Assembly: GCA_032622095.1 (NCBI GenBank)
Contig: CP136063.1
Location: 121,104,723-121,168,722 of the forward strand
Source: Siphonodentalium dalli
Taxonomy: Eukaryota > Mollusca > Scaphopoda > Gadilida > Siphonodentaliidae
Length of the DNA: 64,000 bases
Direction of reading: 5' to 3'
The notes beneath the pieces were generated by a model. It did not search any database. It worked only from the letters and a program-made list of their open reading frames with translations, and was not told the origin of the DNA. How positions within the stretch are numbered: position 1 is the stretch's first letter; the number at the start of each line of letters is the position of its first letter. Shown here piece after piece: positions 1-11,263 of this stretch. The translations under genes and the position numbers were made by a program.

Positions 1-457
1 AATAAATAGCACTGGAAATAACAAAGTAATAGAATTGAAGGGTTAATTAGACATGTATGATCTATATGAAATTGCTAAACTTTCTGCTGAAATATTGCTA
101 CATTGTGTATGTGTTATGCTGTAGTACAGCTGCACTGTATGAAATTTAAATTGGGAGAAATGCTAACCATCTATTAGGCAGTTTCTGGAACTCTGGGTAA
201 CTGAACAATAAGAAGTAACTGGCCTCTGCATTTCAATAAATTATAAAACATGTTTGTTTCGCCATGTCTGGAACAATTGATTTCAAGAGATTGCACAAAT
301 CACCTATAACCACTAAAACTAATGTATATTAGCCAATCTGCTGGTAAACAATGGAGATGTAGATGTCAAATCATGTAGATTAAGTGCTTCTGTTAGTAGA
401 AGCATCATAGTATAAAACAGAATGGGCAATTGATGTTTAGTTGCAATAAATTAAAAT
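1..457. other. AT-rich noncoding stretch
   Basis: I see no exon, RNA gene or clear repeat structure here. If the RPRD2-like exon at 2574-2703 belongs to a live gene, this would be part of its downstream intron or beyond. Confidence 0.5.
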
Positions 458-654
458 GTAACGTACGTGACGTCACGTGCGTTACATAACTTATAGAGTA
501 TTTAAGTGTTTTTACCTACCACAAGCACACTTCTGATTAACCGTCATCATTTTCCAATCCATTTACTTCATACAATAATGCAACTGTTATATTCCTTTAC
601 ATAGTTTTCGTGTAATAAGAATACTAAACAGTTCATTTTTGTCACGTACGTTAC
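458..654. mobile_element. Small TIR element (MITE candidate, 197 bp)
   Basis: The element starts with GTAACGTACGTGAC (458-471) and ends with its exact reverse complement GTCACGTACGTTAC (641-654). The left end continues into a second, inverted near-copy (to 485), making a 28-bp near-palindrome that contains TGACGTCA (CRE-like) and CACGTG (E-box-like) cores. There is no ORF inside. I could not find a convincing target-site duplication, so transposition is inferred from the inverted termini only. Confidence 0.55.
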
Positions 655-2573
655 AGTTAAACTCATAAGGTGTATTGTGTCATATCAAGAAATTGATCCA
701 CTGTTCTTTGAAGTAGTATGTTTGATTATAGTTTTGACTACTCAAACAATATAAAATGAGATAAAACTATGGCCTGGTGTATATTAGCAACTATTTTTTC
801 ATAATACTAATTTGGAATTAGATTTTCACAAGTATTTGAGACTTTTTGTCCCCTGTGTCCCACATGCATAACAAGAAATATTCTGGCAAACTGGAATAAA
901 ATTTAAATTTTTCAAACAAATCAGAGTCTTCACAAACAAATAAAAAAAAAATCACAATCTTAGGACAAATTCAAATTTTTACCCTTCTGGTTGACATTTT
1001 TTGAGAATCACCCTATAGCGTCGTAATTCTGCTCTAGGAAACAGCTTTTTCGATGCAGTCAATACCCTATTGTGAAATTTGAGATAGATCTGGTCTGAAA
1101 AGTGAACACAACTTTTATTTAACGGTAGCAATGGTTGCTAAGCATATGCCCCAATTGATCAAATGACACCACTTCCTTCTGTGCATTCAATTGTATTATG
1201 TCCCATTTTAGACATCTCCTAGACCCATGGTGATGGTCATGTTCAAATGGCGCAACAGTTCTAAAACTTTACAGAATTGCTCAATAATGCACGATTTGAC
1301 ACGTGTTTGTAATGCGCACGCGCACATACATGTATATCGACTAGATATATAGTATACCGGTATACTAATTCGCATTATACAGTTGCACTTTTTCGACAAT
1401 GCACCAGAGTAGTCCTGTGGAAAGGGGTATCATGGTCACAATACCTGAAGATGTCTTGTTATCACACATTTATTCCAATTAGGGTGGCACAACATGTGAT
1501 GGAAGATATAACCAATTTTAAATGCCATGCATAAATACCATTGGAAGCGAACCAGCAATGTATTTCTATAATAATTCGAAAATATACTATGTACGGACAG
1601 TACGGTACATGTATACCATATAGTAGTATGGCATATGTGCTTTTAGATAATCTCTTTACGATGATACTGCCGCCAGTGCGTTTTATAGTCTTGGCGTTGA
1701 TCGGACTACATTGTATAACCTAGAGTGCACTGTAGACGACTCATGTTTATCATTCATTTGTTCTTTACATATATGTAGATGGAATTGTCTAAATTTTGAC
1801 TCCACTTTTAGAATTGCTATATTTATTTTTGATAGAATTTTTCAGTGTTGAAACTTCCGGCGCCCAAAACTTGGCGCCGGGCGAGATATTTTCCGACACC
1901 CCGATACAAAATGTCGCAGAAATTGTTTGCTCTGCATGGCGAAAAATAGCCCGCGGGCCTTCATCTCGGGATGTTGGATTCGCCCCTTCTATGGCTATAC
2001 ATATCGCGTGGAATACCAAATTGAAGTCATTTCAACCCACAGTTAAAAAAAACTATACGTTTGAGTAATGTAAAACATGTAAACTGCTGTATTTGCATGC
2101 ACATTAGCAATATTCAGTGCGGAATCTTCGGGCGCCCGAGACAAATGGCGCCAGGACACCTCGCAAAAATTCCTTGCTCTGAAAATTGGGGGGGGGGCCC
2201 CCCTTGGATCCACCCTTGACATACATGTAGGTTTATGACAACACTGAATTATACCGGCCGCAAAAGCGACCAGTCGGGTTCAAAGGGTTAATAGTTGACT
2301 ATTTTCAAACCCTTATACATTCCATACTCCAGAAGTGTTAGAGAATATACAATTGTAGACCAACACGAAAATACTAAGTGTAAACACAAAGATGTCATAG
2401 ATAAAACAATCAATTTAAAGAGATTTATGTTTAAAAGAACAAAACAGGTAGACCACATGTACATGTATATGCAGAACTTCTCGTTCCAACTTCTAAAACT
2501 AACAATATTTAAATCACACCAGCTAAAACAAACCTGAAAACAACTGTTGAACCGTAAATGCTCAATAACATAC
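655..2573. other. Noncoding stretch, probably intron of the RPRD2-like gene
   Basis: No convincing exon was recognised on either strand. At 1850-1960 and 2115-2215 there are two diverged GC-rich copies of a segment built around GGCGCC sites, the second ending in a G run. The ORFs found across them on both strands follow the repeat and are not treated as genes. Confidence 0.45.
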
Positions 2574-2703
2574 CTTATACCTGCCAAAGCTTCCTTCAAA
2601 ACTGTTTTAAAGCCATCAATGTATACCATTGTTTTCTTCCGCTTGCTGTTTTGGCAGACATCATTGCACAGATAAAGCATGGCTAGTTTGTGTGAAACTG
2701 CAG
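2574..2703 (-). CDS. RPRD2: Internal exon of an RPRD2-like CID-domain protein
   Basis: The minus strand reads AVSHKLAMLYLCNDV followed by CQNSKRKKTMVYIDGF and KTVLKEALAGI. This matches the core of the CID (RNA polymerase II CTD-interacting) domain of RPRD proteins. RPRD2 is the best fit because the residues after the NSKRK motif (a hydrophobic stretch, then GFKTVL) follow the RPRD2 spacing better than RPRD1. RPRD proteins bind the phosphorylated CTD of Pol II in the nucleus. The exon is bounded on its own strand by an acceptor (tgtatttcag, AG at 2705-2704) and a strong donor (AAG then GTATGT at 2573-2568). That gives 130 nt, starting with two bases of a split codon and ending with two bases of the next. 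An alternative donor lies 7 bases earlier (GCAG/GTATAA). No flanking exon was recognised in the window, so the gene continues beyond it or through long introns. Homology call is from memory of the family. Confidence 0.72.
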
Positions 2704-3579
2704 CTGAAATACACATGTTATTTTGATATTTTAATATAAAATGCTGCAATACGGCAGTACGAAAATACATGTAGTTTAAATCGTAGCAATACAGTTTGGG
2801 ATTCAGTCTGGAAATGCAGTTTTAGCCAAGTGGTTGAATGTAGGACTGCAACAATTCAACGTGATATTATTGCATCATTATAGTTTCTAAGCATTGCATT
2901 TTAATATCAGTGACAGTGTCAACATACGCAACAACTACTGTATCTAACAACTATCAAGCAGTCTCAGGCATAACTATACAAAATAGCTTTGGGGTGATTA
3001 ACAAGGTATTTATATAATTAACACTTTTTTAAAATGGTTGTAAATTTGCTAAAAACTTGCAGATTTTTGGGATAGGTTTAATCATGTTACCGGTATTTGT
3101 TATTTTCAGCCACTAGGCCACAAAACAATGACAACATGAAAACAACTGACCCCTGAAAGGAATTGTTCAGTACAAATACCATTAAGCCCCACATTGATTG
3201 AAATCACAAACAAGACAGTCAATGACTGACTGTGGAGACACTCACCTGACTGTAAAGACTGAGAAGACTGGGACTCTGAAGTTACTCATGTAATTGATAA
3301 ATGAAATAAGAATAAAGTTTGCTTCCCCACATACCTGTAAAAGTGGTCGCATCTGAATACCATTAAGCTGTGTACATCCACGACGTCGCAAACATGATCA
3401 TTATGTTTTTCTCACCAATAAGGGGAAGCAACCATGACCTCCCTACATACCTTTGAAAGTGGACAAATCTAGTTCTGATTAAGCAGGGTATACATGACGT
3501 TTGCACACACGATTGTCAGGATTGTCTCATTATTAGGGGGACACACCAACTGCTGCCGATGGGAATAATACAACAGTAT
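2704..3579. other. Noncoding stretch with a repeat fragment
   Basis: No exon seen. Positions 3208-3282 are a minus-orientation copy of the 3' end of the AGCTCA-hairpin repeat found intact at 29085-31755 and 38159-40567 (shared CAGTC/GACTG hairpin and neighbouring text). The rest is AT-rich with no recognised features. Confidence 0.5.
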
Positions 3580-5422
3580 CACAGTTGTTGGCCATTATAT
3601 ATAAGTAGTAGCCCTAGAGTAAGAATAATATAGAAAGTTAGGAAACAACATGTAAATTTTTTTTTTTTAAACCCACCCACCTCCCATGTTGCACTCGAAA
3701 TCTCATCAAAACAACTACGCGTCGGACATGCATAACTACGTATGCAAAACTATCGAATATCGATAATCACACTTACCGTACATTTCTTGAGAGGTATATC
3801 CAGAAAAACAACTTTTATCAGGTGAAAATAATCAAAATCACGATAAAATTTGTCTCGACACAACATCATTAGCACGGGATTGTTAGGATCGATAACTCTT
3901 CCGAAAAGTCGGTTGAACTCGGTTCGGTCAAAAAGGCGAAATACATTAAGCGGGCCAACCTTTGACTTGTCCCCGGAGTATAAACCTTGCCATCGCTCTA
4001 TCGTTGACGTCGTCGTTGTATGGGTGGGGGTGGGGGCACGTCACAAGGCGATGGTGTCGCGAAATATGCATTGTGATATGTTTTGATGATCAACTCTTTT
4101 CAAAAGTAAATGTAATCGAATATCTACTTGACTAAATATGGGTGAGTGTGTGGGCAAACCATGCATTTAATAGCTGGATGTAGAGTGAGCGCTCAAATCT
4201 TCGCCGGCTTTCCAGCACACACGAGAACAGTCGAGAAACATGTGCTGAACTTGTTCAATGCAACCTGACGCTTTTCGTGCGTGAACTGTTGTCTGTCGAC
4301 AACCGTATACGTCTCCAGTACAACTGAAATATTTTAGCAAATGCATTGACCATGGTCTTAAATCGAGAGCAATTGAGAAGTCTGACGGTTGCCAAAGATG
4401 GACACAACCTCATAATCACTGGCCAATGTGGTACAGGGAAAACTCACCTTTTAAGGTAAGTTATTGATACATTTCGGTCATTAAGGGGGATCTCAAGTGA
4501 AAGATTGTGAATGGGGATTTCCATGCAAATCTGCGGAGTAAAAGTTAGAGTTACAATAGTTGATGAGTGGGACTTGATGTGCTTTTGGAAACAACGGGTA
4601 TGCCTATTTATTTATCTGTCGGGTCCGCTTGGTAAAACGAAGAATTATACGGGTGATACGGGTGTTCAAAGAAATTATTGGGTCGACGACGATGATGCAA
4701 ATCTGTGTGGTTGTCGACAGTTCACGCACGAAAAGCGTCAGGTTGCATTGAACAAGTTCAGCACATGTTTCTCGACTGTTCTCGTGTGTGCTGGAAAGCC
4801 GGCGAAGATTTGAGCGCTCACTCTACATCCAGCTATTAAATGCATGGTTTGCCCACACACTCACCCATATTTAGTCAAGTAGATATTCGATTACATTTAC
4901 TTTTGAAAAGAGTTGATCATCAAAACATATCACAATGCATATTTCGCAACACCATCGCCTTGTGACGTGCCCCCACCCCCACCCATACAACGATGACGTC
5001 AACGATAGAGCGATGGCAAGGTTTATACTCCGGGGACAAGTCAAAGGTTGGCCCGCTTAATGTATTTCGCCTTTTTGACCGAACCGAGTTCAACCGACTT
5101 TTCGGAAGAGTTATCGATCCTAACAATCCCGTGCTAATGATGTTATCGTGATTTTATCGTGATTTTGATTATTTTCACCTGATAAAAGTTGTTTTTTTGG
5201 ATATACCTCTCAAGAAATGTACGGTAAGTGTGATTATCGATATTCGATAGTTTTGCATACGTAGTTATGCATGTCCGACGCGTAGTTGTTTTGATGAGAT
5301 TTCGAGTGCAACATGGGAGGTGGGTGGGTTTAAAAAAAAAAAAATTTACATGTTGTTTCCTAACTTTCTATATTATTCTTACTCTAGGGCTACTACTTAT
5401 ATATAATGGCCAACAACTGTGA
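3580..5422. repeat. Large palindrome P0: arms 3580-4303 and 4709-5422
   Basis: The 724-bp left arm is followed, after a 405-bp loop (4304-4708), by a 714-bp right arm that is its reverse complement with only scattered differences (by eye well above 95 percent). Outer arm ends are CACAGTTGTTGGCC and its complement. Outside these the similarity becomes loose. The arms contain mirrored short ORFs (3850-4086 plus, 4920-5126 minus), which look like by-products of the inversion. A candidate exon sits in the loop. This could be a foldback transposon or a recent inverted duplication of a gene's 5' region. I saw no clear target-site duplication. Confidence 0.9.
4352..4455 (+). CDS. Candidate first exon of a P-loop NTPase (PIF1-helicase-like)
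   Basis: An ATG in ideal context (ACCATGG) opens 34 codons plus 2 bases, reading MVLNREQLRSL, then NLIITGQCGTGKTHLL, and ends at AAG/GTAAGT, a textbook splice donor. The motif GQCGTGKT is a Walker A loop (GxxxxGKT). The layout LNxEQ, then a hydrophobic strand, then GxxGTGKT close to the N-terminus is typical of PIF1/RRM3-like DNA helicases, which unwind DNA 5' to 3' and also occur in Helitron-type transposons. The exon lies entirely in the loop of palindrome P0, so the two arms would supply mirrored upstream sequence. I could not find a following exon, so the gene may be broken by the inverted duplication or continue after a long intron. Another P-loop ATPase family is possible. Confidence 0.55.
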
Positions 5423-6413
5423 ACAGTATTAATGGGACGACACCCCCGTTAAATGTGGTCAATTACCTAAGTATAGTGGTATGGCCCATATCACATACTT
5501 CACTGTAGTCTGTACCTATAGCTAGATAATGTGTTATTACATTTTAATATTAAATTAACATTATTATATTTAATATTAGGCCTTCTGTAGTACTGATAAA
5601 ACTAAGTTACATACACTTATTGAAAACTTTAAACCAAATTTCCACTATCTTGCTTCCCTGTGCTCTGTGGTGAATAATCCACAAAGACAATGATTGAATA
5701 CTGTCTTGTGCACTTGTCAGTTTGGTAAGTTTCTTCTCACAACTTGATTCGTTTAGGGACGCCATGTTTGTTTGCAAAAAATTAGATTCTGCGATCTTTA
5801 TACTGGAGAAAACACCTAACAGAACTGTGTCATTAATTATCTTCCATTGTGCAAATGTAAATTGTCACTGTGCTTCTGTGTGAATAATCTGCAGCAACTA
5901 ATTGGCACTGATTCTTGGAAATACTGTGATTTTACTTCTGAAAACCCACAAATTTGCGGTAGAAAATACGGCAGCCATCTTGGATTGCCTCTATGACAGA
6001 ATTGTTGACGACGGGCGTATACTGTTAGAGACTATCTAATCAACTGTTTTATACATAGGGGGCCTACATTCTAATTTATATAGGGCCTATATGTGTATAC
6101 ACATGCATCGTTCTACAATCGCTTACAGTTAACATGGAAACTATACATGCACTGCCAACTGGAATAAAATAAATAAATAATATCATAGTTTAGCTAAAAA
6201 AAAAAAAGAAGAGTAGAATGCACATGGGACCACATCAATATAGGCCTAATCATACGAATGGTGTGTCAAAAGGGAGCTAAATTCATTCTGGAATCTAAAC
6301 GCCACGAAAATATCGGCATACCACCGCTTAAAAGAAATGGCCAACTGTTAATAGCAGCAGAGATAAAACAGAGAAAGCATTAGTGGAAAAATTCAGATCC
6401 GGGATTTCACAAT
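5423..6413. other. AT-rich noncoding stretch
   Basis: No exon, RNA gene or clear transposon end recognised. It contains a short TAAA-rich tract near 6167-6180 and an A run near 6196-6206. Confidence 0.45.
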
Positions 6414-6900
6414 TTAAAGGTACTCAATCCGATAAAACTCCTCTCAATTACTATTTCAATGGCTTCGGGGGTCAAAAATATTTGATTCGAGTCGAGGAAG
6501 TCACCCATCAAAGCTCAGATTTGTTAGATATCGATTTTAGAAATCTATTATTTTTCATTATCGGGAATTCTTTCTGGCCCAGAAGACAGTCAAAATTTCG
6601 TTATTATTACCACTTGATTATAGAGTTATCCATCCTTGTCTGTTTGAATAGAGTTTTGGCGTAAAATCTCGAGCAGGTTACCAAATTGACGGCAGTTATT
6701 AGTACTCATCTCGAGCAATTAACAAATTTCAAAAATCAATATCTAATAACTCTGAGCTTTGTTTGATGGGTTCCTCGACTCGAATCAAATATTTTTTACC
6801 CCCAAAGCCAAAGAAATAGTAATATAGGACCCTCTGATCTGATTGTTGTTGTTGGAATCTGTTGAGATGGGGACCCTCTTTACGGATTGAGTACCTTTAA
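6414..6900. mobile_element. TTAA-flanked MITE (487 bp, piggyBac-like ends)
   Basis: The element is bounded by TTAA at 6414-6417 and 6897-6900. Directly inside are inverted termini AGGTACTCAATCCG and its complement. The inverted similarity continues inward for over 100 bp on each side (the left text near 6460-6550 matches the complement of 6719-6815). There is no transposase ORF; the 93-aa ORF at 6383-6664 crosses the terminus and is not a gene. TTAA target sites are characteristic of the piggyBac superfamily. A related fragment lies at 8788-8885. Confidence 0.75.
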
Positions 6901-6929
6901 GATAACGAGTCCACCACATCAAGACAAAA

Positions 6930-7402
6930 TGAATATACGATATCACAAAATATATAAGTAATTCCAATTTGTGATATCATAAATTCATTTTTTTTTTATA
7001 TCACAAAATCGAATTACGCTTGCCATGTTGTGATATCACTAGTTAATTCGATTTTATGACATCATAAATTCATTTTGTGATATCATACAATTCAATTAGT
7101 CATTTCACTAATTAATTTTGTGACATCAATAAATAGAAAATGGCTTAGCTGGACTACTATTCCTGCAACATTTTGTGATAGCCTACCATTAAATCATTTT
7201 ATGATATCATTAAATCGAATTAATGATATCACTAAATGCTTACTTGTTTTGTAATTTTATATATTTTTGATTTTGAGATATCACAAAATGAATTTATGAT
7301 ATCACTAATTCCATTTTGTGATATCTTAAAATCGTTTTGTGATATCACTGTAAATGCCCAACATTTTATGATATCACAAATTCGAAATTGATATCAATAA
7401 AT
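6930..7402. repeat. Array of about 15 TGATATCA-type palindromic motifs
   Basis: Within about 470 bp the motif GTGATATCAC or close variants (ATGATATCA, GACATCA) recurs roughly every 20-40 bp, separated by AAATTC/AATTAA-rich spacers. Both orientations read alike because the core is palindromic. It immediately follows the 6414-6900 MITE. It has no coding content. Confidence 0.75.
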
Positions 7403-7776
7403 CAAACCAAACTTAACACAATGTATAATGATTTCTCCCAGCAACCAAATACCGGTGCGTTTATCGTGCGCACTCACTCCTCGGTCTTTTCGGTCACCCG
7501 GAAATCGTAGCCTCTACGCCGGGGAAACCATGTCGCCACGCCTGCATATTAGCAATATTTAGGGTGGGGAACACACACCCATTGATTCTAAATATTCAGA
7601 GACGGTGGCGCGGCAGGCGCCACGGGGACGCAGGGACGCGGTTGTAAATTATCACGCCCAACTAGAAAAAAAACTATATCCAATCCACAGTCGCACCAGA
7701 AAATTGTGATCCTCCACCACTTTTTCTGAGTTTCCGATACCCCGGTTTAGATTCTTATGCCAACCTTTCTTGTCCA

Positions 7777-8647
7777 TCTATTATATATTTTGAAAGATCT
7801 GTGTAGTGTATGTGTTTGTTTGTGTGTAAGTTTGTTTGTGTGTTTGAAATCGATGGACTCCAAAACGACTAAGCCAATTTCGATGAAATTTGGTATTTTA
7901 GGGTATTTTCGGCCGAAGACGAACATAGGCATATTTATTTGTCCGTGCGAGGTCAACTTTTCACGTGCGGAGGTCAAATCTGTTTTTACGCCGTTTTGCG
8001 CTAATATATTTCAGTTCGGTGCTCACAAATCGATACGATATAGCGCGAATAATAAATTGCCAGTCATATAATTTGCACGGTTAGAATCTGTGTGGCTTCA
8101 TCTTTCCAACGATATATAATATGTATGTATCCGTTTTAGTTATCTGCCTCAATTATTAGGTACAAGTGGTGCGATCTTTTATCAGGATAAAATCAATGCG
8201 TAAATTCTATGACGTCGTCAGAGGTCATAAAGTTAGATTACGTTAACTCTCACCCTGCCGATGCATTTGACTGTGTCGCGTTAACTCATCACCGGCCGAG
8301 GTATCCGCAAATGACATTGGGCTATATATCTCGGAAACGGGTTTAGCTATCGACTTGAAATTTGGTATGTGAATGTATCTTGCCCCGGATACGAATTTTA
8401 TCGGGTCGCCGAGCACGTGCGACGCCAGCTTCGCGCATGCGCAGACGAGATCTCGGAAACGGGTTGAGATATTGACTTTAAATTTGGTATGTGAATGTAT
8501 CTTGCCCCGGATACGAATTTTATCGGGTCGCCGAGCACGTGCGACACCAGCTTCGCGCATGCGCAGACCAGATCTAGGAAACGGGTGGAGCAATCGACTT
8601 GAAATTTGTTTTTTTAATAGCCCGGACGAAGTCGGGTCACCTTCTAG
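7777..8647 (+). mobile_element. Non-autonomous Helitron-like element (871 bp)
   Basis: The left end begins TCTATTATATATTTTG after a host A (7776). The right end has a GC-rich hairpin (CCCGGACGAAGTCGGG at 8621-8636), then 7 bases, then CTAG (8644-8647) followed by a host T. The TC start, 3' hairpin, CTRR end and insertion between A and T are the Helitron signature. It encodes no Rep/helicase. The ORFs at 7757-8071 and 8243-8651 are without recognisable domains. The internal 122-bp tandem repeats are listed separately. Confidence 0.7.
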
Positions 8648-8650
8648 TTG
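8328..8650 (+). repeat. 122-bp tandem repeat, about 2.6 copies
   Basis: Units begin at 8328, 8450 and 8572, each with ATCT(C/A)GGAAACGGGT. The first two are about 95 percent alike. The third diverges after about 45 bases into the 3' hairpin end of the Helitron-like element. The units are GC-rich (GCCGAGCACGTGCGAC and GCGCATGCGCAGAC segments) against an AT-rich background. Confidence 0.88.
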
Positions 8651-8787
8651 ATATATAAAGCTAACGGTTTAGGCCTACGTAGACTACATTGATTTTTATA
8701 TCCGAAGCTCCAGAGATTGATCAGGGTCAGTCAAATAAATGCACATTAAAGATGCATAATCTGAATTAACGCTCGCAAAGAACTAAA

Positions 8788-8885
8788 TTTCCTTGGCTTC
8801 GGGGGTCAAAACTATGTGATTCGAGTCGAGGAACCCACACATTAAAGCTCAGAGAGATCAGATGTCGATTTTTGAAATCTACAAT
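8788..8885 (+). mobile_element. Fragment of the 6414-6900 MITE family
   Basis: The text GGCTTCGGGGGTCAAAA, then GATTCGAGTCGAGGAA and the following AAAGCTCAGA region match 6459-6550 of the TTAA MITE. No second terminus is visible, so this is a solo, truncated copy. Confidence 0.65.
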
Positions 8886-9522
8886 TTTTCACCACCGACA
8901 ATTTTTAGTAAATGGTCGACGAGAACACATGCGTTTATTTAATGCTGGGTCAGACCATTTGTCATTGTAGAATTTCCGCGTGACAATTCATACCGGTACT
9001 ATATATATGGGTGATCATACGTAGTCAATAAATCTTCCTGAAATTTTGGGTAGATACCAACAAATTGCGACCGGTTGCACTGGCAACCGATTGTCGGAAA
9101 ATTGTACGTTTGGGGGGGGGGGGGGGGGCTGTAATTTCGCTATATGACGACATGTTTGCGACAGTTTTAATCAAATATAAATGATTTCCAAAGTTAAATG
9201 ATTCAGAAACTCGAGGACATTCGGTGCCATTTGCCATATGCACTAAATGGAAAGTAACTCTAATTTAACTAAGCACATAATATTATGGCTGCGTTTGTGT
9301 GATTAGTTAATTTATTGTTATACTTCCAGTTGAGTGCATGGGGTCAAACGACGCCGAAGTTATGGTTAATCTAGCGATAATGTACATGCAGCAATAAGAG
9401 TGAGTGCAAACTGACAACTTGTCTACTCGTCTGCGGCTTAATGGGCACCGCCATTTTGGAACAGTGACGTCATTAATCACGGCATGCGACCCCCTATGAC
9501 ACAAATATTAGGTTACATCGTC
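8886..9522. other. Noncoding stretch with a 17-G run
   Basis: No exon seen. A homopolymer of 17 G lies at 9112-9128; its length may be unreliable in the assembly. ORFs here are short and show no domains. Confidence 0.45.
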
Positions 9523-9646
9523 ATGGACCCCTGGACTAGACGCTGGCTCTATGAGGCTACGTCGTTACATTATGCACGCCGTCATGACGGCAAACAGAGC
9601 AGAGCGTCGGAGCGCCATAGATCCAGTGTCTAGTCCAATGGACCCC
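9523..9646. mobile_element. 106-bp MITE with 9-bp target duplication
   Basis: The core 9532-9637 has perfect terminal inverted repeats TGGACTAGAC / GTCTAGTCCA, with similarity continuing about 26 bp inward. It is flanked by identical 9-bp direct repeats ATGGACCCC (9523-9531 and 9638-9646). Nine-base duplications are typical of Mutator-like elements. The element is too small to encode anything. Confidence 0.82.
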
Positions 9647-11263
9647 TAGTAGCCCAGTGGATTAACAAAAAAATCGTGACTGGCCGGATTAAAGCATGAC
9701 ATTTGGTACATATGTTCTTTGAACATAGGGTAATCTTTTTGGCGGGGGGTGCCCGGACTCACTGACAACATGTTAATCTGCGCACAATATATAATTATAC
9801 AAGAATCATTCGCTGATAACAAGTGCATGGAGTGGGAACCGTTTCCCGTCCGTATAGGTAATGTTTTGGGATACGGATATATCCATTTCCCGTCCCTAAA
9901 CGAGTTTTGAGATCCACGGCTATATATATATACGGGGCCGTAAACCGAGCTACGACCATATAAGTAGACTATATAAGCGGCACATGATTGAACTAAGGGA
10001 TTATTGACACCTCGCGCAGGTACCCCTGGAAACAATAGTCGTCGGCAGATTGAGATTAGGAAGTTGTAGACCGCGCTCGCTCGTCAACAAAACTAGCAAG
10101 AACACTCGTTATTATAGGATTTTTCGGCAAATTTGAACGTAATTGGTATTAGTATTTTGTAAGAAATGAATACAGCGATGTGGTTGTTGGAGCAAACTGT
10201 GTTAACCTACATTCATTTATTATATTTATATACAGCTTTTTTATGACTTATTCCCATTAAAAAGTTGAGTGTATTCTTTATTTTCACAAAATTTGCCGCG
10301 AATTGGAGACGTATTATGCAAGCCCACGCAGCATATTAAATAATCCCACCCAATATAAGATTTCCAAGCACTTAGCAACGATAAAGTATCGATATAAATA
10401 ACTGGCTTCAGATGCACTTCGGCTGGACTTTGAAAAGCACGCCCAATTATGTTGACCGCTTTAGTGATTAGGTCAGATTAGGTCAACAATTTGTTAAACA
10501 ATGTACAGAAATTGAGGTGACGGGTCTGTATATACGCTGTAGTACGTTCTGGCTCCCAAATGTTCAAGAGCCATTATTGCACAGTTTGCACTGTATTGTA
10601 GTTTGTTTTCTCTAATACTGAAGTGTATAACATATATGAAAACAACTAAGTGTTGAAATGTGTACATAAATACAGTATGTAAAAGTTGGCTCTCATGGAC
10701 TCTCGGTATCACCAAACATTGAAATAGACTTACATGTATAGACCAGCTACCTCCTTAGGTATTTTTCGGTTTAAAAATAGAATTGTATCGATGGAATTTC
10801 CGTGGTGACGTGATATAAAAATGGAGAGATGATATTAATTACTGGTTTCTTCTACTTTTGATAGAATTCGCATTACCAATCTAGGTACAAATGCACAGTG
10901 GTCACTATAACTGCAACAATTATGATTAGTGATTAGTATATGCCTAATTTAAAACTATGTCTCTGTTGGTAGGCTACACCCTAAAGTGATGTGAAACACT
11001 CTTAGAAATGGAGAATAATTTTGCTCAAAGTAGTTATTCTCACAAATGGTATATCCAAATTGACGACGCACACTGTCATTCTTATATATTATTGAAATGT
11101 CGTGACTCTTGATGGCGAAATCGTGTTCGTTAGTGTATCGCCAATAGTTGGTCTCGAATCGAGAAAGTAAATATTTACATCTGCGCGTAGTTCAGACGAT
11201 GTTTTCTATTGAGTGGTACGGTCGATTATAGCTTGATATTTTGGCGATACAATGATTATATAG
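9647..11263. other. Noncoding stretch
   Basis: I recognise no exon, RNA gene or transposon end. A segment near 10999-11060 is a diverged copy of 11325-11390 in the next stretch. A 129-aa minus-strand ORF at 9646-10035 has no recognisable domain and is treated as chance. Confidence 0.4.

Noticed and set aside
1796-2068. Plus and minus ORFs over the GGCGCC-rich segment
   Set aside because: Both strands are open over the same GC-rich repeat, and a diverged copy at 2115-2215 does not keep the frame.
3850-4086. Mirrored ORFs in the P0 arms as a duplicated gene
   Set aside because: No domain, no conserved start context, and they end where the arms do. Better explained as upstream sequence duplicated by inversion.
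7757-8071. 104-aa ORF as a host gene
   Set aside because: It crosses the left end of the Helitron-like element and has a low-complexity CVCLCVSLFVC stretch from a TG-rich tract.
9112-9128. 17-G run as a G-quadruplex regulatory site
   Set aside because: A single homopolymer with no context to support a function; its length is also error-prone.
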